From CATQHP01 sp965205595 (GTDB lineage: Bacteria; Acidobacteriota; Terriglobia; Bryobacterales; UBA6623), in the NCBI GenBank assembly GCA_965205595.1, contig CBDBHI010000021.1, positions 62,001-126,000 of the forward strand: a stretch of 64,000 nt of DNA. Direction: 5' to 3'. A model generated the notes under the pieces. That model worked only from the letters and a program-made list of their open reading frames with translations. It was not told where the DNA came from and made no database searches. The position numbers and the translations under genes are program-made. Positions 51,924 to 60,530 of the stretch are shown here, piece after piece (position 1 is the first letter of the stretch; each line of letters opens with the position of its first letter).

Positions 51924-52129
51924 CGGACACCTCCTTGTTGGTGTCCACGACCTTACGCCCGACTAACCACCGTCTTCCCCGACTATGCACACGCGAAGCG
52001 TCTGCCGAAGGCTTCGTTCAAATCTCATTCCAACTCACGATCAAGCGTCCGATGAATTTGGTGCGGCTCGCCTGCCCATTTAATCACTCATCTAGGCAGG
52101 GCAATACAACCTGCGAGATCTCTCGGTTG

Positions 52130-53008
52130 CTACTTCTTGCCGGCCTGTTTTTCTAGCTCCTCTTCGAGCTTCGGGTGCAACGGATAGACGTCACTTATCA
52201 CGTACTTCTTGCTGCGTACCACGCCGCGTTCAAAGTTCTCTCGGCGACGTCGTTCAGCGGAGCGCTCCAAAACTTCGCTAACGAGTTGAGGCGGAATGAA
52301 TAGCACTCCGCCTTCGTCGGCGACAACTATATCCCCTGGTACGACAGTCGCTGAACCGACACGGATCGGCACGTTCCAATCCGTGCCGACCCACCTGGCC
52401 GGTTGGATGTCAAAGAAACGCGCAAACACCGGGAAGTTCGCGAATTCAGCGCCGCGCAGTTCTGCGAGGTCGCGCGTCCCACCGTCTATCAAGACACCGG
52501 CGGCGTCTCTCATCGCGATCCCGAGTGCGGTGATGTCCCCAAAGAAATTCGCTCCATCCGTGCCGCCGAGATCCACAACGACCACGTCGTGCTTCCGCGC
52601 CTCTTCACCGGCACGAATGTAGAAACGACGGTCGCGGTTGCTCTCATCGGCGAGCGTTCGAGCGGCTGCTTCGAGGTCCGGACGACTGGGAAGGAAACGC
52701 ATCGTCAAGGCGCGTCCAACAAGTCGCTTACCAGGCTGCGTCGCCTGGAATCCGCGCACGTAATTGGTGTCTCTGAACTCGCCCATGGATCCCCACAAGT
52801 TCTCAAGCTGATACTGCCCGAGTGCCTCAAGCTGCTGGTCAGTCACGCTGGTTCTCTCGCGCTTGAGGACTTCGTAAATCTGCGAGTATCCATCGCGATT
52901 CGTCAGCGCTTGCTTCGGTATGGGATGGTCTTTAGGAAGCGGGCGGTCGAATGGTCGCTGGGCGGCCAGCGGCAGCCCCAGAAAAAGTGCGAAAGCCAGC
53001 AGTCTCAT
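52130..53008 (-). CDS. Exported RraA-like protein
   Basis: 292 aa. A signal peptide (MRLLAFALFLGLPLAAQRPF) is followed by a helical linker and the RraA/HMG-aldolase fold: VVVVDLGGTDGANFFGDITA, GVLIDGGTRDLAEL (the G-x-R-D metal and substrate site) and DIVVADEGGVLFIPP. RraA proteins inhibit RNase E in the cytoplasm or are class II pyruvate aldolases; export makes the aldolase or a new role more likely. It is divergent from the exported nitrilase-like gene (about 60 bp between coding starts). Confidence 0.83.
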   Translation of the reverse strand: MRLLAFALFLGLPLAAQRPFDRPLPKDHPIPKQALTNRDGYSQIYEVLKRERTSVTDQQLEALGQYQLENLWGSMGEFRDTNYVRGFQATQPGKRLVGRALTMRFLPSRPDLEAAARTLADESNRDRRFYIRAGEEARKHDVVVVDLGGTDGANFFGDITALGIAMRDAAGVLIDGGTRDLAELRGAEFANFPVFARFFDIQPARWVGTDWNVPIRVGSATVVPGDIVVADEGGVLFIPPQLVSEVLERSAERRRRENFERGVVRSKKYVISDVYPLHPKLEEELEKQAGKK

Positions 53009-53067
53009 AGCGCACCCAGTATACCGGCGAGGCCGGCGTAGTGACCGCCCGCCCAGACACCATTAAA

Positions 53068-53913
53068 ATGAAGCCAATGCGTCAACCGAACCGCGTCGCG
53101 CTCTTAGCCCTCCTCGCGGTCACCAGCATCGCGGCAGCCGATAGCTTCCTGCTAGCCGCTGTAAGCGTCACCCCGCAACCGTGGGACAAGGAAGCAAACT
53201 TCTCCAGCCTAGAGCGGTACGCCAAAACGGCCGCAGCACAGGGCGCGCAACTCATCGTCACTCCCGAGGGCTTCTTGGAGGGCTACGTAGGCAACGAAAA
53301 CAAGCATCCCGAACTCACTCGCGATCGTTACCTGTCCGTCGGTGAGCCGGTCGACGGCCCCATATTCTTACGGATCAAGAACCTAGTTCGCGAACTCGGT
53401 GTCTTTCTCTCGATCGGTTTCGCCGAGCGGCGCGGCGACCACATGTTCAATTCAACCGCGCTGATCGACCCATCCGGCGAAATCGTCTCTCTCTACTCGA
53501 AGAGCCACACCGCGCACGACGAGCCGTTCAATACAAAAGGTGTCTCGTTCCCCGTCGCTGAAACCGACCTCGGGCGCATCGGCTCGGTTATCTGCTATGA
53601 CCGCCGCCTTCCCGAAACGTCGCGTATCTTGGCGATCAAGGGATCTCAACTCATTCTTGTTCCCGCCTGGGGCTCGTACGGCGAATTGAACGACGCGGTC
53701 ATGCGTACTCGCGCTTACGAGAACGGTGTGTGGTTGGCGTTCGTTCACCCGAAGCGTGTACTCATCATCGACCCGCGAGGCAAGGTCATCGCCACGAACA
53801 ATGGCGAGAGCGATCAGCTCGTCACCGCGGAGATTGTCCTCGATGAACGAGTCGGCTCGGGCCCGATCCGTGACCGTAAACCGGAAATCTATCGCGAACT
53901 GCTGAACCAGTAG
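53068..53913 (+). CDS. Exported carbon-nitrogen hydrolase (nitrilase superfamily)
   Basis: 281 aa from ATG 53068. A signal-like N-terminus (RVALLALLAVTSIAAADSF) precedes the nitrilase fold. The catalytic triad positions are visible: Glu in VTPEGFLEGY, Lys in YSKSHTAHDE and Cys in VICYDRRLPE. Superfamily enzymes hydrolyse nitriles, amides or carbamoyl groups. Export is unusual. Paired head-to-head with the exported RraA-like gene. GTG 53041 is an alternative start. Confidence 0.83.
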   Translation: MKPMRQPNRVALLALLAVTSIAAADSFLLAAVSVTPQPWDKEANFSSLERYAKTAAAQGAQLIVTPEGFLEGYVGNENKHPELTRDRYLSVGEPVDGPIFLRIKNLVRELGVFLSIGFAERRGDHMFNSTALIDPSGEIVSLYSKSHTAHDEPFNTKGVSFPVAETDLGRIGSVICYDRRLPETSRILAIKGSQLILVPAWGSYGELNDAVMRTRAYENGVWLAFVHPKRVLIIDPRGKVIATNNGESDQLVTAEIVLDERVGSGPIRDRKPEIYRELLNQ

Positions 53914-54230
53914 CTAAGAGATCGGTGACAGAAGTGATCGGGGACAGGGGTAAAACTGCGAGAGTCAGCACACGGAATCTCGCCAGGTCGATTTTTTCAC
54001 ACCTTCCCGTCCCCTTTAACGCCTTTAACGCGTCCCCTTTAACGTACCGGGCACCAGACCCGGAGCAAACGTCGCCAAAACCGGCGTACCGCGCTTTCTA
54101 ATTCTTTAAGTCCCACCTTTTTAGTCGCTTGAGAAAACCGCAGCCCTGAAAGTGAACACCCCTGTAGTAAACTGGACCCCGCCGCCCGCCCGCAGTCGGA
54201 TTCAAGTAACATACCCATACAAAAACGCTC
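53914..54230. other. Intergenic stretch, nothing recognised
   Basis: 317 bp between two plus-strand genes. It has short CCCCTTTAACG-type repeats (about 54011-54045). No terminator with a clear stem and T-run, and no promoter, was assigned. Confidence 0.4.
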
Positions 54231-55793
54231 ATGCGACAAATAGCCGGCCTCACGTTCCTTATCTGCTCCTGCTTCTCGCTCGCATCCGCCGCAAGCTCCG
54301 ATGACTGGCCCACCTTCGGCCACGATCCGCAACGCACTGGTTGGGCCACAAACGAACGAACGTTCACCACGGCGAACGTGTCGAATCTCGAGCTCAAGTG
54401 GAAGTCGAACGTCGACAACCAGGGCTCTTTGCTCTTCTCGTTAAGTGCCCCCATCGCCGCCCTCGGCGTACCGACAAGTAACGGTCTCAGCGACATCGCC
54501 TACGTCGCCGGTACCCAAGGCGGGCTCTTCGCATTCGACTCGAAAACGGGAAAAACCCTGTGGGAGTGGAAGCCGCGCAGCTACGTCTTGCCAACAGAAC
54601 TAGGGCTGCAAGGCAGCGTCTACTGTCCCAACACAGTCAACGCCACCCCGACATTCGACCGCCGCAGCAATATCATCTACACAATCGCCGAGGACGGCGC
54701 GCTCTATGGATTGGACATGGCGACCGGCGAGGTGCGCTACGGACCCGTGCAGTTTGTCGCCGCGTTCTCGAAAGGCTGGAGTCTCAATCTTGTCGGCGAC
54801 ACGATCTACACCACGTTGGCGCAGGGCTGTGGCGGCGCGCTGTCGGGTATCTATTCCTTAAACATTAAAGATCGCCATCATCCGGTCGTACGCCAGCTCT
54901 TGCTCTCGAACACCACCACCGGGGGCATCTGGGGCCGTGGCGGTCCCGTCATCGGCGAGAACGGCCTGGTATACGGATCGACGGCGGACGGTGAGTTCGA
55001 TCCCGTCGCCGGCGACTATTCGAATACTGTCATCGCGGCCTCGCTCGACGCACTCGACCTGGTCGACTACTTCGTCCCCAGCAACTGGTATGAAATCTGG
55101 CGCGAAGACCTCGACTACGGCAGCGCCAGTCCGGTTTGGTTCGGCTGGAAGGATTACAACTTGCTAGCCAGCGGCGCGAAAGAGGGTGTCATGTACCTGC
55201 TCGACGCGGACTCGCTAGGCGGAAAAGATCACCAGACGCCTTTAATGGCCGGCATCCGGCTGGGAAACGATCCGAAAGCCTCGACCTCACATGGAATTTG
55301 GGGCGGCATCTCGATGTGGCGCGACGAGGCGGGCGAAACTTGGATCTACGTCCCCATGTACGGACCCGTTTCGAAGTTTGCCCCTGACTTTGCTCTCACC
55401 CACGGTGCCACGCCCGACGGCAGCGTGATGTCGCTCAAAGTGGTCGCGGACAGCAAGACGGGAAAGCCTACGCTAAGCCCTGAGTGGATCTCCGGCAACT
55501 ACCGAGTGCCCGACCCGGTCGCCATCGCGAATGGAGTCGTGTTCGTTTTGGAGACCGGCGAAAACCCCGAACAGCGTGGCCAGTCGAGGACAAAAACTGC
55601 CGGCTCGCGCCTAACAAACACTAAGAACGCGGTTCTCCACGCGCTTGATGCGCGCACCGGCAAACCGCTCTACAACAGCGGCGACGCGATGAGCACCTGG
55701 GTGCATTTCAGTGGCCTGGCGATCTCGGGCGGCCGAATTTACGCGGTGGACTACGATTCCAACGTGTACTGCTTCGGTCTCAAAGCGAAGTAA
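54231..55793 (+). CDS. Secreted PQQ-type beta-propeller protein
   Basis: 520 aa with a signal peptide (about 1-20, ends ASAA). Then a repeated eight-bladed quinoprotein-like propeller: DDWPTFGHDPQRTGW at the start (a hallmark of this group), FAFDSKTGKTLWEWKP, LYGLDMATGEVRYGP, LHALDARTGKPLYNSG and IYAVDYDSNVYCFGL. No covalent haem site was seen, and no clear Cys-Cys pair of PQQ alcohol dehydrogenases. Probable periplasmic propeller, function unknown. A palindrome at 55804 lies after the stop. Confidence 0.83.
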   Translation: MRQIAGLTFLICSCFSLASAASSDDWPTFGHDPQRTGWATNERTFTTANVSNLELKWKSNVDNQGSLLFSLSAPIAALGVPTSNGLSDIAYVAGTQGGLFAFDSKTGKTLWEWKPRSYVLPTELGLQGSVYCPNTVNATPTFDRRSNIIYTIAEDGALYGLDMATGEVRYGPVQFVAAFSKGWSLNLVGDTIYTTLAQGCGGALSGIYSLNIKDRHHPVVRQLLLSNTTTGGIWGRGGPVIGENGLVYGSTADGEFDPVAGDYSNTVIAASLDALDLVDYFVPSNWYEIWREDLDYGSASPVWFGWKDYNLLASGAKEGVMYLLDADSLGGKDHQTPLMAGIRLGNDPKASTSHGIWGGISMWRDEAGETWIYVPMYGPVSKFAPDFALTHGATPDGSVMSLKVVADSKTGKPTLSPEWISGNYRVPDPVAIANGVVFVLETGENPEQRGQSRTKTAGSRLTNTKNAVLHALDARTGKPLYNSGDAMSTWVHFSGLAISGGRIYAVDYDSNVYCFGLKAK

Positions 55794-55803
55794 ATCTCGG
55801 TGT

Positions 55804-55834
55804 TAGCTCGTCAGGTGGTGAGAAATGCGAGCTA
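55804..55834. repeat. REP-like palindrome, probable terminator (copy B)
   Basis: TAGCTCG and CGAGCTA pair around TCAGGTGGTGAGAAATG. It contains the GTGGTGAGAAATGC core of the repeat family. It lies between convergent genes and overlaps the aldo-keto reductase stop region by a few bases. Confidence 0.65.
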
Positions 55835-56854
55835 GCTGTAGCGCATGGCCCAGCCGCCAGAGACTGTTTCACCGAGCGCAAGTACGGCCTGCAACTCGAC
55901 GTCCGACAGCGGTTCGGTCTCGATGGCAATTCGGATATTTTCGCGAATTTCGTCGCTATCAAACACGCCAATCACCATGCCTGTGACGCCGTTGAGGCTC
56001 TTCGCGAAACGCTGCGCGTCGCGTAGCGCGCTCTTGTCGAACTGCACCTCCATCTGCGAGGAGTGGCGGACCGGGTCGTTGTAGAAATGGAAACCGCCGC
56101 TCGGCCCGGCCTCCAAACCGCCGTACACTTTCATCGCCATCACACCAACGTTCTGTTTTCTGGCCACGGGCAGAACTCGCTCGTCAAACGAATAGGTGTG
56201 GTGATCGACGAAATTCATCAGGCACATCAGAACGTCGACTTGTTCGTTCTCTAATACCTTGACGAAATTGGGCGGGTTGTTGTGGCCGGTAATGCCGCAA
56301 AAGCGCGCTCGCCCGGCCTTTTTTTGCTCCTGAATGTAGCGCCAGACGCCGTCTTTTGAAAGCGCCACGTCAAGATTTCTCTGTCCCGCGCTGTGCATGT
56401 GAAGCACGTCAACATAGTCGGTGCCAAGCCGCTTGAGAGAGCGTTCAAACAACCGCTGAGCGTCTTCTCGAGTGTCGGTCGAGAGCTTCGTGGCCACGAA
56501 CATTTCATCGCGACGGCCATGTATGGCTGCACCGACGGCCTCTTCGGCCCTGCCGTAGCCGGCGGCGGTGTCGAAATATCTGATCCCTTGATCGGCCGCC
56601 GATTGAAACGTTCGGGCCATGTGATCGTAGTCGTAGTCAGTACCTTTGTAGAGCCCGAGCTTCGATGTTCCAAGACCCAGAATCGGGATCGTGACTCCCG
56701 TCTTGCCAAGCACCCCGGTGGGCAGTTTGCTGCTGGGACTTGCCTCGGCCGGAGAGCCCGCCTCAGAGCAACCGGGCATGAGTCCCAGCGCAGCGGCCGC
56801 GGACAAAAGGCCGCCCTTCAAGAGTGTTCGTCTTTCAACGCCCGGGTGCTTCAT
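55832..56854 (-). CDS. Exported aldo-keto reductase
   Basis: 340 aa. A twin-Arg-type signal (VERRTLLKGGLLSAAAALGLMPGC) ends in a lipobox-like Cys, so it is probably a periplasmic lipoprotein. The AKR barrel has all four catalytic positions: Asp and Tyr in YFDTAAGYGRAEEAVG, Lys in FVATKLSTD and His in VLHMHSAG. AKRs use NADPH, so export raises the question of cofactor supply; Tat export could carry the bound cofactor. It shares its terminator region with the PQQ gene. Confidence 0.87.
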   Translation of the reverse strand: MKHPGVERRTLLKGGLLSAAAALGLMPGCSEAGSPAEASPSSKLPTGVLGKTGVTIPILGLGTSKLGLYKGTDYDYDHMARTFQSAADQGIRYFDTAAGYGRAEEAVGAAIHGRRDEMFVATKLSTDTREDAQRLFERSLKRLGTDYVDVLHMHSAGQRNLDVALSKDGVWRYIQEQKKAGRARFCGITGHNNPPNFVKVLENEQVDVLMCLMNFVDHHTYSFDERVLPVARKQNVGVMAMKVYGGLEAGPSGGFHFYNDPVRHSSQMEVQFDKSALRDAQRFAKSLNGVTGMVIGVFDSDEIRENIRIAIETEPLSDVELQAVLALGETVSGGWAMRYS

Positions 56855-56872
56855 TATTCCCTCTCTGGTGAT

Positions 56873-57495
56873 TGATTAGAGCAGTCCCAGTTGGCAAGCG
56901 CAACCGATAGTTGCTAACCCGCATTGCTCAACACCTGACAGTGAAGGCACGCGCTAGGCGAGCCACCGGCAGGGCGTACAGAGTTAACGCATCTCGCGAA
57001 TCGATCCGGACCGCCTCCGTCACTTGGCCAAAACGTGGAGCGTATTTCGATAGCGATCGACAATGCCTTCGGCTTTCGCCATCTTCTTTTCAAACGCGGA
57101 ATCGTAGGGGCGCAGTTGATCGCCGCCGTTCCTGAACGTCGTAGCGATAGTTATAACGTCTGGGCTCAGTGGCCAGGGGCGGCCCAAAAGGAGATAAGGA
57201 TCCCGGTGCCGACGATCAGTAACAAGCACAATCACATCGTCAGTTTTAGATGCGCGGGCAAGCCGGACAAAATCATGGCGCGCGGAAACAACCTATTTTT
57301 CGCGTGTATCGGCGGTAGGCCGTCATACATAAAGTGGGCCCGCGCGGAGCGATCGCGACGCCGCGCGGGCGGTGATTCGACGAGAGTGACTCGCGACGAC
57401 TTCAACGCTTATTTGGCTTCATCTGGCCTGGGCGCTGCCACACATACGACCCGCTCGACTGCATCGGCTCCCGCCCGAAGAGTTGCCGGCACGCC
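56873..57495. other. Gene-poor stretch with degenerate coding remnants
   Basis: No complete recognisable gene. On the minus strand a frame (about 57300 to 57020) has protein-like sequence (SKTDDVIVLVTDRRHRDPYL and VDRYRNTLHVLAK) but lacks a good start and is bounded by stops. It may be the 3' end of a lost gene. The plus-strand frames here look random. Confidence 0.35.
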
Positions 57496-57705
57496 GTGCC
57501 GCCGGCGCAAGAGGCACCCGTTGAGCCCGACAAAGTGCGTCAGGTCGCGGTCGGAAATTCCACGGCTGAAGTCATTTCCCTACTGGGTCAGCCGAAATGG
57601 CGCCTAGCCGCCGGCAGCGAAACTTGGACCTACAGCCTCACAACGGGCCGGTCGGCAAAGCTGCGCTTTGCGGGCGGCAAAGTCACCAGCGTCGTAGTGC
57701 CCTGA
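57496..57705 (+). pseudogene. BamE/SmpA-like domain fragment
   Basis: A 69-codon frame from GTG 57496. The sequence VRQVAVGNSTAEVISLLGQP then ETWTYSLTTG matches the BamE/SmpA-OmlA fold pattern (a GxTxxEVxxxLGxP turn then W-Y strand). No signal peptide or lipobox precedes it in frame, so the 5' part is lost, frameshifted or not recognisable. It may be either a remnant or a small real gene. Confidence 0.45.
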
Positions 57706-57946
57706 TCGGCGCTAACCCGAAACTTGATTTTCTAAGCTGGCCGCCGAGCTACCTGTTGGACGAAACCGTTCGCGGTACGGTCCTTTCCGCGACGTGTAAA
57801 CTGCACCGCACGGCGGCGCGGCTCGGTACCGCGAAGCGCAACGTCGCCTCGCTGGTAACTCAAGTTTCTCCCTTGAATCAACCGCCCAACCTAGGCGGCC
57901 GGTGGCCTGGCTGGAGCCCCGCGGGCCAAGCCGAAACTGCGCCCGG

Positions 57947-58342
57947 CTATATTGCAATCCGCGATAGTTGCGGCAGGTGATCAAAGTGCGCATCGCGCGA
58001 GCATAGCGACACATCGTTCTGAATAACCAGGGCGGCGATCCAAATATCGTTTGACGGGATCGGTGTGCCTTGCGCACGAAGCTGGGCGTAGACTCGCGCG
58101 TAGTGGTGTGTTGTTTCGTCGTTAGGCCTCAGCACTCGCGTTCGCGGGGCGTTCAGGAATTGCACTAGGACCGATTCGTTTCTCCGCGCCTTTGTGCCGC
58201 GAAAGAATCCAGCCCTAAGTTCGGCCAAAACGATCAACGGCAAGTAGATCTCCGTCGCGGTTTGGAAACAACCGACGACCTCGGCGACGCCGTCGCAAAA
58301 ATCTCGGTAACGATTTGTGTCGATCGCTACTCTCAACGCCAC
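57947..58342 (-). CDS. PIN-domain toxin, VapC type
   Basis: 131-aa PIN ribonuclease toxin. Acidic residues of the active site are present: D in AIDTNRYRDF, E in VLAELRAGFF, D in SNDIWIAALV and D in SRDAHFDHLP. Such toxins cut tRNA or rRNA when free of antitoxin. It overlaps the antitoxin gene by 10 bp (58333-58342), the standard arrangement. Both genes look intact. Confidence 0.92.
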   Translation of the reverse strand: MALRVAIDTNRYRDFCDGVAEVVGCFQTATEIYLPLIVLAELRAGFFRGTKARRNESVLVQFLNAPRTRVLRPNDETTHHYARVYAQLRAQGTPIPSNDIWIAALVIQNDVSLCSRDAHFDHLPQLSRIAI

Positions 58343-58578
58343 ATCTCCTCGTCAACGACGTCCATCTCTTCGATAGTGCGATCAAACTCAGGATCATGGA
58401 CCCATGTGCCGGCTAAATGATCGAGATCATGATGAACGACTGGCTCAGCACCAATGCCGACGCCCTTCCGCAAGTAGTCCAAGACGACGGCGTTGAGGGA
58501 CTTGCCCTCGCGTGCGGCTTCTCGGCGAAGAGTCGAGTCCAAGTGCTCGGTGATACCGCGAATAGTGTACTGAATCAT
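58333..58578 (-). CDS. Ribbon-helix-helix antitoxin (FitA/VapB-like)
   Basis: 81 aa. The N-terminal RHH DNA-binding domain (QYTIRGITEHLDSTLRREAA, then SLNAVVLDYLRKG) is followed by a flexible acidic C-terminus (DPEFDRTIEEMDVVDEEMW) that would wrap the PIN toxin. The ATG at 58578 lies just downstream, on the minus strand, of the operator palindrome, so autorepression is likely. Confidence 0.88.
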   Translation of the reverse strand: MIQYTIRGITEHLDSTLRREAAREGKSLNAVVLDYLRKGVGIGAEPVVHHDLDHLAGTWVHDPEFDRTIEEMDVVDEEMWR

Positions 58579-58581
58579 CGT

Positions 58582-58615
58582 TATGCCTACATTGTGTCAC
58601 ATTGATGTAGGCATA
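58582..58615. promoter_or_regulatory. Operator of the toxin-antitoxin pair
   Basis: Perfect inverted repeat: TATGCCTACAT at 58582-58592 and ATGTAGGCATA at 58605-58615, with a 12-base spacer. It ends 3 bp from the antitoxin start codon, where RHH antitoxins bind. Arms of 11 bp are too long for chance here. Confidence 0.8.
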
Positions 58616-58667
58616 CTTGGTGTTCAACTGTTGATATCTAGCACTGTAGGGCGTGTACTCATCACTG

Positions 58668-59471
58668 CTAAGTTCCAGTGAACTTGCCAGGCCTGCGTTC
58701 GGCGACAGCGCGGATACCCTCTTCAGCGTCGTTCGTCGCTCGCAACCATTGCTGCTCAGCGAGCTCGTGATTGGTTGCTTTGGCAATTTTCTCCGCCAGT
58801 CCGTGACGCATTGTCGTGCGTACGGAAACGACCGCCAGAGGGGCGTTTTCGGCGATTTCCGCGGCTAGGGATTGAGCTGAGGCTCGCAGTTCGTCTTGCG
58901 CAACGAGAACGTCGACCAAGCCGATCGCCTGGGCCTCTTCACCTTTTAGCCGCCGTCCTGTCAGGAACATCAAATTCGCTTGCTGCTGTCCGACCAAGTT
59001 CGGCAAAGTTACCGTTAAGCCGAAACCCGGGTGGATGCCCAGTTTCGCGAAGTTCGCCCCGAATCGCGCCTCAGGTGAGGCGACACGGAAGTCCGGCACG
59101 AGCGCTAGTCCCAACCCGCCACCGATGGCCGCCCCCTGGATCGCGCCAACGATCGGTTTCTTCGCGCTAAACAGGCGCACGCCCTCTCGATACAGCAAGC
59201 CTGTGCTTTTCTCGAAGCCTTCCACAGTAAACTCCGTGGTGCTTGACGAGGTATTGCGGGTCCGGCCGAAATTCGCTCCGGCGCAAAATGATTTTCCGTT
59301 AGACGCCAACACGATCGCCCGGCACTCGGGGTTTTCGTCAAGCTCGTCGAAAGCATCAGCGAGTTGAGCGATCAGCGCGCGATCGAAGAAATTGTGCGGC
59401 GGTCGATTGAGCTCGACGGTTGCGACGTGGTTGTGCAGCGCTACGTTGATGTCATTCGATTCGGTCGACAT
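58668..59471 (-). CDS. Enoyl-CoA hydratase/isomerase family protein
   Basis: 267-aa crotonase. The oxyanion hole glycines are in GKSFCAGANFG and AAIGGGLGLALVPD. FAKLGIHPGFGLTVTLPNLVG follows, where many hydratases have a catalytic Glu in IPGxGGTQ; here it is Gly-Phe-Gly, so the reaction may not be hydration. MFLTGRRLKGEEAQAIGLVD is standard. Substrate unknown. The gene is alone between the toxin pair and the prohibitin gene. An enzyme in acyl-CoA metabolism. Confidence 0.87.
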   Translation of the reverse strand: MSTESNDINVALHNHVATVELNRPPHNFFDRALIAQLADAFDELDENPECRAIVLASNGKSFCAGANFGRTRNTSSSTTEFTVEGFEKSTGLLYREGVRLFSAKKPIVGAIQGAAIGGGLGLALVPDFRVASPEARFGANFAKLGIHPGFGLTVTLPNLVGQQQANLMFLTGRRLKGEEAQAIGLVDVLVAQDELRASAQSLAAEIAENAPLAVVSVRTTMRHGLAEKIAKATNHELAEQQWLRATNDAEEGIRAVAERRPGKFTGT

Positions 59472-59699
59472 GCTGTGTCCCCATTCGCGAACAGCGCCTC
59501 GTAGTATCAGACACTCCGGAGACTAGCTACCCATCTTACGGACTCCGCAACAGACGAGGGTCACGGGCGAGGATCCGCTGCCGCCCCCCGGCAAGTACTG
59601 CTCGGAACTAGTGTAGACTCGGTTCAGCCCGAGGATTCTCGCGGTTCCGGCAACGATTCTCCGCGCCAACCGTAATCCTTATTTTGAAAAGGACACAGT

Positions 59700-60527
59700 A
59701 TGCCGCGACCAACGCAATTCGATGAGTTTTCTTCTTCCCTTGGAGGTTTGGGGCCTGGAGTCGTATGGAAGGCCGCCGGCGCTGTCGTCATTTTGATCGT
59801 CCTGTTCAATGGCTTTACAGTCGTCGGCGCCGGTCAGCGTGGTGTCATCTTCAACAAGATTGGCGGTGTCCAACAGGGAGTTCGCGGCGAGGGGCTGCAG
59901 TTCAAAATACCGTTCGTCCAAGACATCATCGTGATGGACGTCCAAATCCAAAAATCCGAGACCGATGCTTCGGCGTCGTCCAAAGATCTCCAGATCGTTC
60001 ATTCCCGAATCGCGCTGAACTACCACATCACTCCAGACAAGGCGTGGGTGATCTATCAGGATGTCGGCGTGGAATTCAAGCAGAGACTGATCGACCCTGC
60101 CGTGCAAGAAGCAGTGAAAGCCGCAACAGCCCAGTTCACCGCTGAGGAATTGATAACTCGCCGCGCCGAGGTGTCAACGCAGATCAAAGGTATTCTCAGC
60201 GAGCGTCTGGTCGCCCGCAACATTTTGGTGGACGAGTTCAACATAGTCGACTTTACGTTCTCCGCTGTCTTTAACGAAGCGATCGAGTCGAAGCAGACGG
60301 CAGAGCAGTCGGCGCTAAAAGCTGAACGCGACCTCGAGCGAATCAAAATCGAGGCCGAGCAAACAATTACCGCGGCCAAGGCCGAGGCCGAGTCACAGAG
60401 GCTACAACGAGAGACAATCACGCCCTCGCTCTTGCAGTTGCGCGCGATCGAAAAATGGAATGGCATCCTGCCGCAAGTCAGCGGTGGCGCGGTGCCCTTC
60501 ATCGACTTGAAATCCTTCGGCGGCTAG
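59700..60527 (+). CDS. Prohibitin/SPFH-domain membrane protein
   Basis: 275 aa. One N-terminal membrane helix (about 23-43: VWKAAGAVVILIVLFNGFTVVG) then the SPFH domain (GQRGVIFNKIGGVQQGVRGEGLQFKIPFVQD, HSRIALNYHITPDKAWVIYQDVG) and a long Glu/Ala/Lys coiled coil (about 195-240). Prohibitin-type proteins form ring assemblies on membranes and regulate proteases such as FtsH. The nitrilase-like gene begins 3 bp after the stop, so the two are one operon. Confidence 0.92.
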   Translation: MPRPTQFDEFSSSLGGLGPGVVWKAAGAVVILIVLFNGFTVVGAGQRGVIFNKIGGVQQGVRGEGLQFKIPFVQDIIVMDVQIQKSETDASASSKDLQIVHSRIALNYHITPDKAWVIYQDVGVEFKQRLIDPAVQEAVKAATAQFTAEELITRRAEVSTQIKGILSERLVARNILVDEFNIVDFTFSAVFNEAIESKQTAEQSALKAERDLERIKIEAEQTITAAKAEAESQRLQRETITPSLLQLRAIEKWNGILPQVSGGAVPFIDLKSFGG

Positions 60528-60530
60528 TAG

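Noticed and set aside
57020..57300. Real gene on the minus strand (sequence with SKTDDVIVLVTDRR)
   Set aside because: Protein-like but short, no good start or ribosome site, bounded by a stop upstream, and no family recognised; kept only as a possible remnant.
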